Of a stretch of DNA of 34,611 bases, positions 17,490 through 25,941 are shown one piece after another. Numbering within the stretch: position 1 is the stretch's first letter; each line of letters begins with the position of its first letter. Under the pieces are notes generated by a model that ran no database searches, had not been told where the DNA came from, and was given only the letters and a program-made list of their open reading frames with translations. Made by a program: the position numbers and the translations under genes. Source of the DNA: an uncultured Lachnospiraceae bacterium (lineage in GTDB: Bacteria; Bacillota; Clostridia; Lachnospirales; Lachnospiraceae); assembly GCA_947166195.1 (NCBI GenBank), contig CAMVDF010000004.1, forward strand, positions 1 through 34,611. The letters run 5' to 3'.

Positions 17490-19898
17490 TCAGAATTCCG
17501 TGTAGCCGCTTCCGGGGGTTCCGTGGGGAAGATCATCATCCGGTATGTCCTCCGGTTCCGCCTTTGTTTCCTCCGGATTGATGTCTGCAGGGATCGTATC
17601 TGCAGGCTTCGTATCCTTTGGCTTTTCCTCCGGGATATCTGCCGCAGCGGGCTTTTCCGTTACAGGCTTTTCCGTTACAGGCTTTTCCGTTACAGGCTTA
17701 TCTTCTAAAAGTTTTTCTTCTGCGGGTTTCTCTTCTTCAGTTTTCTTTGCAGCTGTCTTTTTTGTCGTAGTCTTTTTTGCGGTTGTGGTCTTCTTTGCAG
17801 CTGTCGTTGTCTTCTTTGCCGCAGGCTTCTTTGCAGCTGCAGCACTCTTTTCCTCGGGCTTTGCTGCTTCTGTATCAGCAGGGGTCACAGCTGCTTCCGC
17901 TGTTTCTGCTGCTTCTGCCGGTTTCACCTCTTCGGTCTTCTTTGCTGTCGTCTTTTTCGTCGTGGTTGTCTTTTTTGCAGTCGTGGTTGAAGTCTTCTTT
18001 ACTGTCGTCTTTTTTGCGGTCGTTGTTTTCTTTGCCGCTGTCGTTGTTTTCTTTGCCGCAGGCTTCTTTGCAGCTGCTCCGCTCGTTTCCTCAGGCTTTA
18101 CAGCCTCTGTATCGATAGTGGTCACGGCTGTTCCGGCTGCTTCTGCCGGTTTCACCTCTTCGGTCTTTTTTGCTGTCGTCTTTTTCGTCGTGGTTGTCTT
18201 TTTTGCTGCCGTGGTTGAAGTCTTCTTTGCGGCAGTCGTGGAAGTCTTTCTTGCAGCAGGCTTCTTTGCGACCTCTTCTCTGTTTTCGGAAACTGCCGAC
18301 TCTGCCGGCTTTGTCTCCTCTGCCTTTACCTCGACAGCCTTTGCCTCGGCTGCAGCCTCATCTCTTCCGGAAGCCGGTATCTCTCCGGCACTGTTCACAA
18401 AGCTTCTGTCAAAGAAGGTGAGCCTGTTCTTGCCATGCCTCTTTGACTGGTAAACGGCCTGGTCAGCTGCCTTGTAGAGTGATTCAAAGCTGGTACCGTC
18501 CTTCGGATACATAGCTGCACCTATACTTGCGGTAGCCGAATACTTGACATATTCTCCGGCCTTGAAATTTTTGAAGAAATCGGCAACTCTTGCCGCCTCC
18601 CTGTCGCGGACCTCATCTGTCTTGATGTCCTTCAGGAACACCACAAACTCATCTCCTCCGATACGGCCAAAGATGTCTGTAGCCCTGAACTCAGTCGATA
18701 TCTTTTCACCCAGGGTCGCCAGGACTTCGTCACCAAATGCATGACCCATGGTGTCATTGATCTTTTTGAAATTGTCTATATCAAGCAGGAAGAACAGTCC
18801 CTGTTTGTCCTTGCCCTCTCCCTCGAGATAATCCTGGATGTATTTTTCCGTGGAGATTTTGTTGAGGAGGCCGGTGAGCAGATCTGTCTCCGCCTTGCCC
18901 TTCAGGACTTCGCTCTGCTTGTTGTACAAAAGCTTTGATATCACATTGACGCCTATGATGATCATAAAGAACAGCGCCATGGACAGGATGAGCCTGACGA
19001 TCAGGTTCTTCATGACTTTTCCGTATCTGTCAACCTGTCCGTTCACATACTGTCCAAGCACCAACTCACAGACATACCAATTGTTGAATTTCATGCTCCT
19101 GTATACGAGATATCTGTCCTCATTGTTTATCACACAGGAAACCACCCCGCTCCTGCCGTTTTCAAAATGCCTCTCCATCTTGACAACGGTTGTCTCCTCG
19201 CCGAGGGCCAATTTGGGATTGTCAATCACATTCTCATCCACTTCCAGGATCTTTTCTCCCGTGACATGTGCTATATGTCCGGTGGAATCGGTGATCAGAT
19301 ACTGGGTCCTGCCGCTGAATTTTGAAGAGGTGGGAAGAGTATCAAATGTATCGGTATTTACATACAGGATCACATATCCTTCAGGTCTTTCAGTTCCTAC
19401 GGGAGAAATGACCGGTATGAGGATGTCCTGTCCGTCCGCAAAAAAATCTCCGATGCCGGAACTTTCATATTCGGATATTGATTCAAAGAAGGGTTTGTCG
19501 GACACATCCACGGGATTTCCCTGGCTGTCAAAACCGGCTCCCTTTGTATCTACGACCGCTCCTCCGTATACAAGGACATTTGATACTGCATCACCCACAT
19601 ATTTCTGGGCAAAGTCCTTGCTGGCTACACCTCTCTGGAGACGCGCCGCCTCGGCAAGAGCATCGGCTGTGCTCTGCACCCCGCGCAGCTGAAGCCTGAA
19701 CTTGTCTCCAAGTTCCGTGGCATAGTTGCTCATCTCGTTATAAGTATCGGTAAGAGCGCTGCTGCGTATGTCTTTATTTGCACCGTTGAGGGAAACTATC
19801 ATGAATATGAGCAATGCAACGGCGGGTACTCCCCACTGAAGAATGCTCACGGATGTGGAATTGTTGTTATTGTCTTTCTTTTTGAAAAGATCCTTCAT
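17490..19898 (-). CDS. Membrane sensor diguanylate cyclase (Cache-like + GGDEF) with long histone-H1-like Lys/Thr/Ala-rich tail
   Basis: Two TM segments flanking a Cache-like region; DLLTGLLNK and GRIGGDEFVVF intact; C-terminal tail of about 300 aa with AAKKTTTTKKTTAKKTEEVKPAEAA repeats and a VTEKP triplet repeat. Confidence 0.9.
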   Translation of the reverse strand: MKDLFKKKDNNNNSTSVSILQWGVPAVALLIFMIVSLNGANKDIRSSALTDTYNEMSNYATELGDKFRLQLRGVQSTADALAEAARLQRGVASKDFAQKYVGDAVSNVLVYGGAVVDTKGAGFDSQGNPVDVSDKPFFESISEYESSGIGDFFADGQDILIPVISPVGTERPEGYVILYVNTDTFDTLPTSSKFSGRTQYLITDSTGHIAHVTGEKILEVDENVIDNPKLALGEETTVVKMERHFENGRSGVVSCVINNEDRYLVYRSMKFNNWYVCELVLGQYVNGQVDRYGKVMKNLIVRLILSMALFFMIIIGVNVISKLLYNKQSEVLKGKAETDLLTGLLNKISTEKYIQDYLEGEGKDKQGLFFLLDIDNFKKINDTMGHAFGDEVLATLGEKISTEFRATDIFGRIGGDEFVVFLKDIKTDEVRDREAARVADFFKNFKAGEYVKYSATASIGAAMYPKDGTSFESLYKAADQAVYQSKRHGKNRLTFFDRSFVNSAGEIPASGRDEAAAEAKAVEVKAEETKPAESAVSENREEVAKKPAARKTSTTAAKKTSTTAAKKTTTTKKTTAKKTEEVKPAEAAGTAVTTIDTEAVKPEETSGAAAKKPAAKKTTTAAKKTTTAKKTTVKKTSTTTAKKTTTTKKTTAKKTEEVKPAEAAETAEAAVTPADTEAAKPEEKSAAAAKKPAAKKTTTAAKKTTTAKKTTTKKTAAKKTEEEKPAEEKLLEDKPVTEKPVTEKPVTEKPAAADIPEEKPKDTKPADTIPADINPEETKAEPEDIPDDDLPHGTPGSGYTEF
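17700..18270 (-). repeat. Internal repeat region in the GGDEF tail, period about 228 bp (76 codons), with shorter KKT-type subrepeats
   Basis: tgctgtcgtctttttcgtcgtggttgtctttttt occurs at 17943 and 18171 with conserved flanks; TTTKKTTAKKTEEVKPAEAA repeated. Confidence 0.85.
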
Positions 19899-19903
19899 CT
19901 TTG

Positions 19904-20608
19904 CTATACCCTTGTTTCCTCTGTTTCGGTTTTTTCAGCTTTCCCGCCGTCCTCATCCTGCAGATCCTGTGCCGGAGCAAGTCTGTCAAAAATGACCACA
20001 AATATCCTTGAACACAGATATGCGCTCGCCGACACACCAAAACACAATATGACAGGTATGACCCAGAGGCCTTTTCCTGTGGCTATAACTGCGTAAGTAA
20101 GCGCAGGGAAAAGAGCATTTGTGACTATGAGTGCCACTGTTTTCGGAAAATTCACAATGCTCAACAAAAAAGCATTTTTTATCGTATTTACCGTAGTGTT
20201 GTCAAATCTTGCAAGTATCGGAAATACATATGTCGCAGTCATCACGAGCAGAAAAAACAGTATCCCCGTTACTACAAGTATTACATTTGAAAGAGGAACC
20301 TTTCCCGCAGATCCGGTTGCTATGATCCAGAAGTCTGCAACAAAGATAAACACCAACGCGGCCTCAAAGATCCAGATCAGGGTACTCTGCCTGAAATTCA
20401 TCCTGAAGGACCTGAAAAAACTCTTTGTCAGGTACCCTTCCTCGTTCCTGACCATCTTCAGTGTCACATAATAGCAGGCCGTGATCGCGGCACCTGCAGT
20501 GATGACTGGTATACAGCAGACGATCGTCAGGAGATTGATCCAGAATAAACTCGCTATCTTGTCCATGAAGCCGAAAAATCCGCCTTCACCGCTGAAAAAC
20601 TTTTTCAT
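19904..20608 (-). CDS. DUF624/YesL-like membrane protein
   Basis: MKKFFSGEGGFFGFMDKIASLFWINLLTIVCCIPVITAGAAITACYYVTLKMVRNEEGYLTKSFFRSFRMNFRQSTLIW; start refined from 20692 to 20608. Confidence 0.85.
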   Translation of the reverse strand: MKKFFSGEGGFFGFMDKIASLFWINLLTIVCCIPVITAGAAITACYYVTLKMVRNEEGYLTKSFFRSFRMNFRQSTLIWIFEAALVFIFVADFWIIATGSAGKVPLSNVILVVTGILFFLLVMTATYVFPILARFDNTTVNTIKNAFLLSIVNFPKTVALIVTNALFPALTYAVIATGKGLWVIPVILCFGVSASAYLCSRIFVVIFDRLAPAQDLQDEDGGKAEKTETEETRV

Positions 20609-20742
20609 CCTATTTAGCGACCGCCTTAGTAACTGAACATTATCGTTAGAGATTATACACCTATTATCAGCAATAAGCAACCAAAATGGCATTTGGCATA
20701 GTGCTGAAAAATCTTAAAATATTATTATTTAAAATTAATAAA

Positions 20743-20768
20743 GGCGCCTCATGCTTTGATGAAGCGCC
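20743..20768 (-). terminator. Terminator-like hairpin after the FliS-like gene
   Basis: Minus strand GGCGCTTCATCAAAGCATGAGGCGCCTTTATTAATTTT. Confidence 0.6.
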
Positions 20769-20777
20769 GGTGATCTT

Positions 20778-21233
20778 TCATCTCCTGACAGTGTTTATAT
20801 TGGTCTTTCCTCTGGCATTGTAGGTCAGGCCGTCATAGACCTCGTCTGCACCGCTCATCATGGGAGCGGAACTGTCGGTTTTTGCAACCTCTTCAAACGA
20901 GGATTTCAGCTTTTTCAGTATCTTTTCGGGTTCCTCGAGTCCTGAGATATCCAGGCTGTAGGAGACCTTCCGGATACACTCGAGCACATAATTGTATATC
21001 CTCATCAGATACAGGGAGAGAGCATAATCGAAATTGAGGACCGAGAGCAGCTGCTCAACACATCTGGAGGCATTCCGCAGCTGTGTACGGCATTCCCCGT
21101 CATTTCCCTCTTTTGCGGCATCTCTGGAATCCGAAAGATATCCAAGTGCGATCTCATAGGTTATAACTATTATACCTGTACGATTTGCGGATGTGATCCT
21201 TCTGGTGTATTCCTGTTTCATTTCAGGGGTCAT
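20778..21233 (-). CDS. fliS: FliS-like flagellar export chaperone
   Basis: All-helical FliS-size protein directly downstream of flagellin (TGIIVITYEIALGYLSDSRDAAKEGNDGECRTQLRNASRCVEQLLSVLNFDYALSLYLMRIYNYVLECIRKVS). Confidence 0.65.
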   Translation of the reverse strand: MTPEMKQEYTRRITSANRTGIIVITYEIALGYLSDSRDAAKEGNDGECRTQLRNASRCVEQLLSVLNFDYALSLYLMRIYNYVLECIRKVSYSLDISGLEEPEKILKKLKSSFEEVAKTDSSAPMMSGADEVYDGLTYNARGKTNINTVRR

Positions 21234-21288
21234 GTGAGATCCTCCTTTTCGATATTGTCTTCGTCTGCGACTCGTCTTCGTTAAGTGC

Positions 21289-22743
21289 TCATTGCAATAA
21301 CTGCAAAGCCTGCTGAGGGAATTCGTTTGCCTGGGCGAGCATCGCCATGCCTGCCTGAGTGAGAACCTGGAGATTGGTGTACTCCGTCATCTCTTCTGCC
21401 ATGTCTGTGTCGTGGATCCTCGAATAGGCAGTTGACACGGTCTCATTTGATGCATTTACAAAGGATATCGTGTTTTCGAGACGGTTGTCATATGCTCCAA
21501 GTTTTGAACGTGCGGAGCTGACGTATGCAAGGGCATCCTTGAGCTGGTCTATACCGAGGGTTGCTCCTCTCATGGTGCTCATGTCAAGATCCTCTATCCT
21601 GAGCTTTGACAGGCTCATTTCGGGTATCGAAAGTGCAAGCACCTCTCCTTCATCGGTCCCTACCTGAAGCCTCATTGCTCCTTTTCCGGTAATGTCTATC
21701 TCCATCGTGTGGGCAAAGACTGCCTCTCCGGTGTCGGGATCCTCTGTGATCTCAGCCGGAGTCGTATTCAGGAGCCTTTCCCTGTCGATCTCAAAAGTTA
21801 CCTCTGCTCCGTTTTTTGAGGTCACGGTAACATGATCGACTCCGTTCCATGTCCTGGTATTTATGGTGTATTGACCTGTCTCACCGAACAGATCGCTTGC
21901 CTTTTTTATTCCCACATCCGACCTGTCGACAGAGGAATTTGCTATGGAGTAATCGTACTTTGTCCTAAAATCAAAAGTCAGTTCCTTGTTTGGATCGATC
22001 GTCGAATACATTTTAACAGGTTTTCCCGCTGCCACTGCAGCATCAATGGTAGCCTTTGGGACGGTGAAGCTTTCAAAGATCGTTCTTCCGTCCGTTGTTT
22101 CGGAGGATACATCAAATAAATAGTCCGTTCCGGATAATGTGATATCGGATACCTTCGGAAAAGCGGTCTCAAATATATCATAAACGCTTCCTCCGATGCT
22201 GTAGCTGTCAAGTGAATAGCCTTTTTCATACGAAAAAACTATGTCGTAAACGCCGTTTGCTGTTTCATCGGCATAGTTCTCAACTCCTATGCCTACGACA
22301 TTTCTGCAGTATCCCTTATTCTCAAAATCCCCGTTCAAAAGATTCATGCTGTTGAACTCGGATGTTTCGCCGATGCGGGTGATCTCCTTCTTTAACTGGT
22401 CAACCTCTTCCTGGACCATGAGCCTGTCTGAAGATGACATGGTTCCGTTTGCCGCCTTGACGGCCAGCTCGCTCATCCTGGTGATCATGGACTGGATCTC
22501 GGATATGGCAGATTCCGCTGTCTCCACAACTGACATTCCGGTGGTCGCATTCGTCTTTACCTTGTCAAGTGCCTCCAGCTGCGCCCGCATCTTGCTTCCT
22601 ATAGCATAGTTTGCCGGATCATCGCCGGACCTGTTCAGCTTGAAACCGCTTGACAGACGCTCTGAAGCGTTCGAAAGCCGTCTCTCATTTTTCAGATACG
22701 CATTGTTTGTGGTATAAGCCGTGATATTACTGTTGATCTTCAT
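21289..22743 (-). CDS. Flagellin
   Basis: Conserved N-terminal D0/D1 (MKINSNITAYTTNNAYLKNERRLSNASERLSSGFKLNRSGDDPANYAIGSKMRAQ) and C-terminal D1/D0 (DTDMAEEMTEYTNLQVLTQAGMAMLAQANEFPQQALQLLQ), with a central variable insertion. Confidence 0.95.
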   Translation of the reverse strand: MKINSNITAYTTNNAYLKNERRLSNASERLSSGFKLNRSGDDPANYAIGSKMRAQLEALDKVKTNATTGMSVVETAESAISEIQSMITRMSELAVKAANGTMSSSDRLMVQEEVDQLKKEITRIGETSEFNSMNLLNGDFENKGYCRNVVGIGVENYADETANGVYDIVFSYEKGYSLDSYSIGGSVYDIFETAFPKVSDITLSGTDYLFDVSSETTDGRTIFESFTVPKATIDAAVAAGKPVKMYSTIDPNKELTFDFRTKYDYSIANSSVDRSDVGIKKASDLFGETGQYTINTRTWNGVDHVTVTSKNGAEVTFEIDRERLLNTTPAEITEDPDTGEAVFAHTMEIDITGKGAMRLQVGTDEGEVLALSIPEMSLSKLRIEDLDMSTMRGATLGIDQLKDALAYVSSARSKLGAYDNRLENTISFVNASNETVSTAYSRIHDTDMAEEMTEYTNLQVLTQAGMAMLAQANEFPQQALQLLQ

Positions 22744-25534
22744 AGATAAATCCTCCTATAAATGCCCTGGCTGTAAGGTACAGTTCACCTGTGTCTATCG
22801 CTTCGCCATCCGTGGCATTTACAGGCGGTTCAAAAGATGCCCTGTCCGCCCTGATCACTTCCATTGTGACCGTTCTTTCATTTATCGAGAGCGCCTGTAT
22901 CAGTCTGTCCTTATTATCATTTATATACGAAAGACCCGCATTTTTGCTGCAGGCCACCATTCCTTCGGTGGCTGTTTTTGTGAGCGTAAACGAGGCAGAT
23001 ACCCGTCCCAGACTTTCACTCTCAAATAGTATATCGACATTTCCGCGTTTTTCGCCATGCCTTATCTGAAGATTTATGGAAGTTAATTCTCCGTTTATCT
23101 CCACCGGGACCTGATAGTTTTCGGAATCAGCCAGAGTTTTCTGTATGGCTGTAACCCTGTGCTCGTTTTTCAATATCCTCAGATCCAGCTTTTCGCCCTC
23201 AAACGCCGCTATGATCTCTTCGTTTATCATCTCGTCGTAGGCTTCGGAAAAGGTTTCGGGGTCTCCCATCTTTTCGATCATCCTGTCGCGGCTTTCCCTG
23301 AGTCTTGATCCTCCCCGCTCTTTTTCGCCCGCGAAAAGCTTTTTCAAAAATCCGGCTCCGGAGCTCAAAAGCTCAGCTGCCGCATTTATATTATCGGCAG
23401 ATGTTTCTATATTGTTTCTGCGAAGGAGATGATATATCCTTTCCTCCTCCTTTGCGGCATCGGCAAATTTCTTTGCCTCCTCCTCGTAATAATCCCGGGA
23501 AAATGCCGTCTCTATCTGTGTATCGATCGCTCTGATCGTCTCATCATCCACCTTTTCGGCACCGCCGAATTCACTGTCTATCACATAGTCCATATGCCCG
23601 CGTCTGGTAGTCCGAAGGGAAGTCAGGAGATTTTTCATGGTCAGGGACGAGTCCCTGTTAATAAGAGCACCTATGGCTGCTCCGTCGCTTTTGACGATCT
23701 TGTCGACCAGTCTGTAGATCCCGATATATGAAGCTGCTTCATCCTCCGTGATCGCTCCTTTCTCACGGATCTTTACCAGATGTCTTGCAAAATCCTCCGC
23801 TCCGGATGCCTCCTCATCCTCGTAGGTACCGAGTTTCTGCAAAAGATCATCTATGTCCTGCTGCAGAGGATTGATGTTTTCCCTGATGAGCCTCAATGCG
23901 TTTTTCGGGGTCAGAAGCCTTATCAGATCATTTACCTTTCCGTCTGCCTCCCTGACCTTTTCCAGGTTTTCCTCATTTATCTCCATGCGTCCGTAGCCCA
24001 GGATCCTCACAGCTCTGCGGTTTTCATCGCTGATCTCCAGGCTGTTTTCCTTCATCATATCATCGATGTTTGCAAAGGCCTTTTTGATACTGTCACCGAG
24101 ATCGCTCCTCACCTGTGTCCCGACTGCCTCATAGGTCTCGTTTGCGCGCTCATATTTCTGTCTGAGAATGTTTCCCTCTCTTTGCAGCGATGAAAGCGTG
24201 AGAGTATCTCCCTCAGCAAAGCCCTCAAAAAATCTCGTATTATCATAACTGAAAAATGCCGTCTCGCTGATGAGGACTGCAGGAGCTGCTTCAATATCTC
24301 TTACAGCTGTGATCGTTTCATCGAGAAGATCAAATATGGCCTTCTCATTTTTTTTCAGAGCCTCAACCTCATTTTCCAGATTTTGTGTATCTATATAAAA
24401 ATCCGATCTCAAAAGCTTTCTGTTTGCTTCGGATGTCATGGCCAGCTCTGTTTCCCTGAGCATCCTTTCGGCCTTCACATTTCTGTATTCTCTGTAAAGA
24501 TACGCATCCTTCGGCCTTTTTCCCTCTGCGATGGCACGGGTCATCTCCCTGATGTCGGGATTCAGGTCTATGGCCTTGATGTCCTCAAACAAACGGATCG
24601 TATCCTTTGTGAGGGGAATCCCGCTTTCAACCAGGTGCTCCGCATCCTTCAGAGTCTCTTCATCCGCCTCAAATCCCGCATCCTCTATCACCTCTTTTAT
24701 CTGTCCGTTTATGGAGTCATCTCCGGTCTGAGCAATACCGTTTCCTGCCGCAGCAAGATAGGGCAGATCCCCGTCATAGAAATATCCGGCATGTCTTGCC
24801 GATCCCGTACTTCCCGTCGAATACTGTGCCTCATAGACATTTGCTATCGTGGGCTCAAGGCTGTTTTCAACCATATATCCTATGGATGCATCTGTCGGGG
24901 GCTTCAAAAGGGCTGCGATCTCAAAAGCTTCCCTGATATCCCTGATATTCTCATCCGTTGCCGGGAGATCTGCACCTTTCAGCTCCTTTGCGATCTCTTT
25001 TTCATCCAAAACAGCCGGCTTTATTTCTCTTTCACTGATCTCTTTTACATCCATGCCTGTCTTTGGGACGTCGGATGTTATCTTTGCTGCACGGGAAACG
25101 GAGCCGGTGATCTGCTCAACCTTTGCAGATGATACGGTATCCGTATAACCTGCAACATCCAATCCCGCCTCGGCAAGCTTTACCTTCATGCGGTCCAGGG
25201 AATTGACGGCGTCACCTGATGCCATCTGTCCGGGTGCATAGCCGTTTTCCACCATTTCCTTAAAATCTTTGCCGGACATGGTATTGGCCATGACCGCCAT
25301 GAAGTTCTTTTGTACCTTTTCATCATAGTTTTCAGCTTTTGAAAGCTCGTCCGCTGCCGTTCTGCGTTTTTTGCTGTAGGCATGGATATTGTCCAGGGCA
25401 TTCTTTCCAATCTCGGTGAAAACTCCGCCGGCCTGAACCTCTGATGCACTCAGATGATCCTGTCTGCCGGATCCCGAAACCCTGGGGATCATTTCTTCTT
25501 TTTTGATATCTGTCTGGGAAAAATCGATCTTCAT
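22727..25534 (-). CDS. Large flagellum-associated protein, FliK-like C-terminal region, probably DUF6240-like
   Basis: Translationally overlaps flagellin; repeated helical modules; C-terminal VPVEINGELTSINLQIRHGEKRGNVDILFESESLGRVSASFTL resembles a FliK C-domain-type segment. Family name is from memory. Confidence 0.6.
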   Translation of the reverse strand: MKIDFSQTDIKKEEMIPRVSGSGRQDHLSASEVQAGGVFTEIGKNALDNIHAYSKKRRTAADELSKAENYDEKVQKNFMAVMANTMSGKDFKEMVENGYAPGQMASGDAVNSLDRMKVKLAEAGLDVAGYTDTVSSAKVEQITGSVSRAAKITSDVPKTGMDVKEISEREIKPAVLDEKEIAKELKGADLPATDENIRDIREAFEIAALLKPPTDASIGYMVENSLEPTIANVYEAQYSTGSTGSARHAGYFYDGDLPYLAAAGNGIAQTGDDSINGQIKEVIEDAGFEADEETLKDAEHLVESGIPLTKDTIRLFEDIKAIDLNPDIREMTRAIAEGKRPKDAYLYREYRNVKAERMLRETELAMTSEANRKLLRSDFYIDTQNLENEVEALKKNEKAIFDLLDETITAVRDIEAAPAVLISETAFFSYDNTRFFEGFAEGDTLTLSSLQREGNILRQKYERANETYEAVGTQVRSDLGDSIKKAFANIDDMMKENSLEISDENRRAVRILGYGRMEINEENLEKVREADGKVNDLIRLLTPKNALRLIRENINPLQQDIDDLLQKLGTYEDEEASGAEDFARHLVKIREKGAITEDEAASYIGIYRLVDKIVKSDGAAIGALINRDSSLTMKNLLTSLRTTRRGHMDYVIDSEFGGAEKVDDETIRAIDTQIETAFSRDYYEEEAKKFADAAKEEERIYHLLRRNNIETSADNINAAAELLSSGAGFLKKLFAGEKERGGSRLRESRDRMIEKMGDPETFSEAYDEMINEEIIAAFEGEKLDLRILKNEHRVTAIQKTLADSENYQVPVEINGELTSINLQIRHGEKRGNVDILFESESLGRVSASFTLTKTATEGMVACSKNAGLSYINDNKDRLIQALSINERTVTMEVIRADRASFEPPVNATDGEAIDTGELYLTARAFIGGFIYEDQQ

Positions 25535-25685
25535 AACGCCTCCATGGAAGTGAGCAGAATGGATGTCCTGCTCCGGCGGCGTCCGTGCCGATACACTTTT
25601 TCATGAAATCCTTTTCACGAAATCACTGTCCTGATCTTCTTTTCACATGAAATTATGATCATGAAATTCCTTCGATGTATAGAGT

Positions 25686-25711
25686 ATATCGACTGATAAA
25701 TTAAATTTTTA
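25686..25711 (-). promoter_or_regulatory. SigD/sigma-28-like promoter of the flagellar operon
   Basis: Minus strand TAAA - 14 nt (AATTTAATTTATCA) - GTCGATAT; the B. subtilis SigD consensus is TAAA-N14-16-GCCGATAT. Confidence 0.7.
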
Positions 25712-25721
25712 AAGAGTATGA

Positions 25722-25908
25722 GGGCATCTTCATATATATTTTGTGAACAATAAGCCGTCAGTTCTTAGCGAATCCTAGGCTGATAAACCGTCGAGTACAC
25801 AACCTGCACGCTTTTTGTGCAGGTCTGTGGCGGAGACGGTTTTGTATATCAGACGACGGATGAGCTTAGAACTGGACGAGCCGTGAACAAAATACATATG
25901 AAGATGCC
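25722..25908 (-). ncRNA. Candidate structured ncRNA (rod-like, multi-stem, possible pseudoknot)
   Basis: 23-bp terminal stem GGGCAUCUUCAUAUGUAUUUUGU/ACAAAAUAUAUAUGAAGAUGCCC; inner stems CAGUUCU/AGAACUG, CUGAU/AUCAG, AAACCGUC/GACGGUUU, CACA-ACCUGCAC/GUGCAGGU-UGUG. The single non-Watson-Crick position in the terminal stem is a G-U wobble only when read on the minus strand. Confidence 0.65.
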
Positions 25909-25941
25909 CGTACCTTTGTCAATATTTTTATTACACTATGA

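Noticed and set aside
17545-18453. 302-aa plus-strand ORF rich in Val/Phe/Ala opposite the GGDEF tail
   Set aside because: It is the antisense of the KKT/AKK codon repeats (aag/acn read in reverse as ctt/ngt); an artefact of low complexity.
20606-20692. N-terminal extension of the DUF624 ORF (MPFWLLIADNRCIISNDNVQLLRRSLNR)
   Set aside because: DUF624/YesL-like homology begins at MKKFFSGEGGFFGFMDKI; the extension lies in an AT-rich, promoter-like intergenic region.
23780-25132. Several long plus-strand ORFs opposite the 935-aa flagellar protein
   Set aside because: Antisense ORFs with no RBS and no recognisable domains; the minus-strand gene has coherent protein features and a promoter.
25722-25908. 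MITE or insertion-sequence remnant with 23-bp terminal inverted repeats
   Set aside because: No convincing target-site duplication at the flanks, and the internal sequence is also extensively self-complementary as expected of an RNA. Not fully excluded without a genome-wide copy search.
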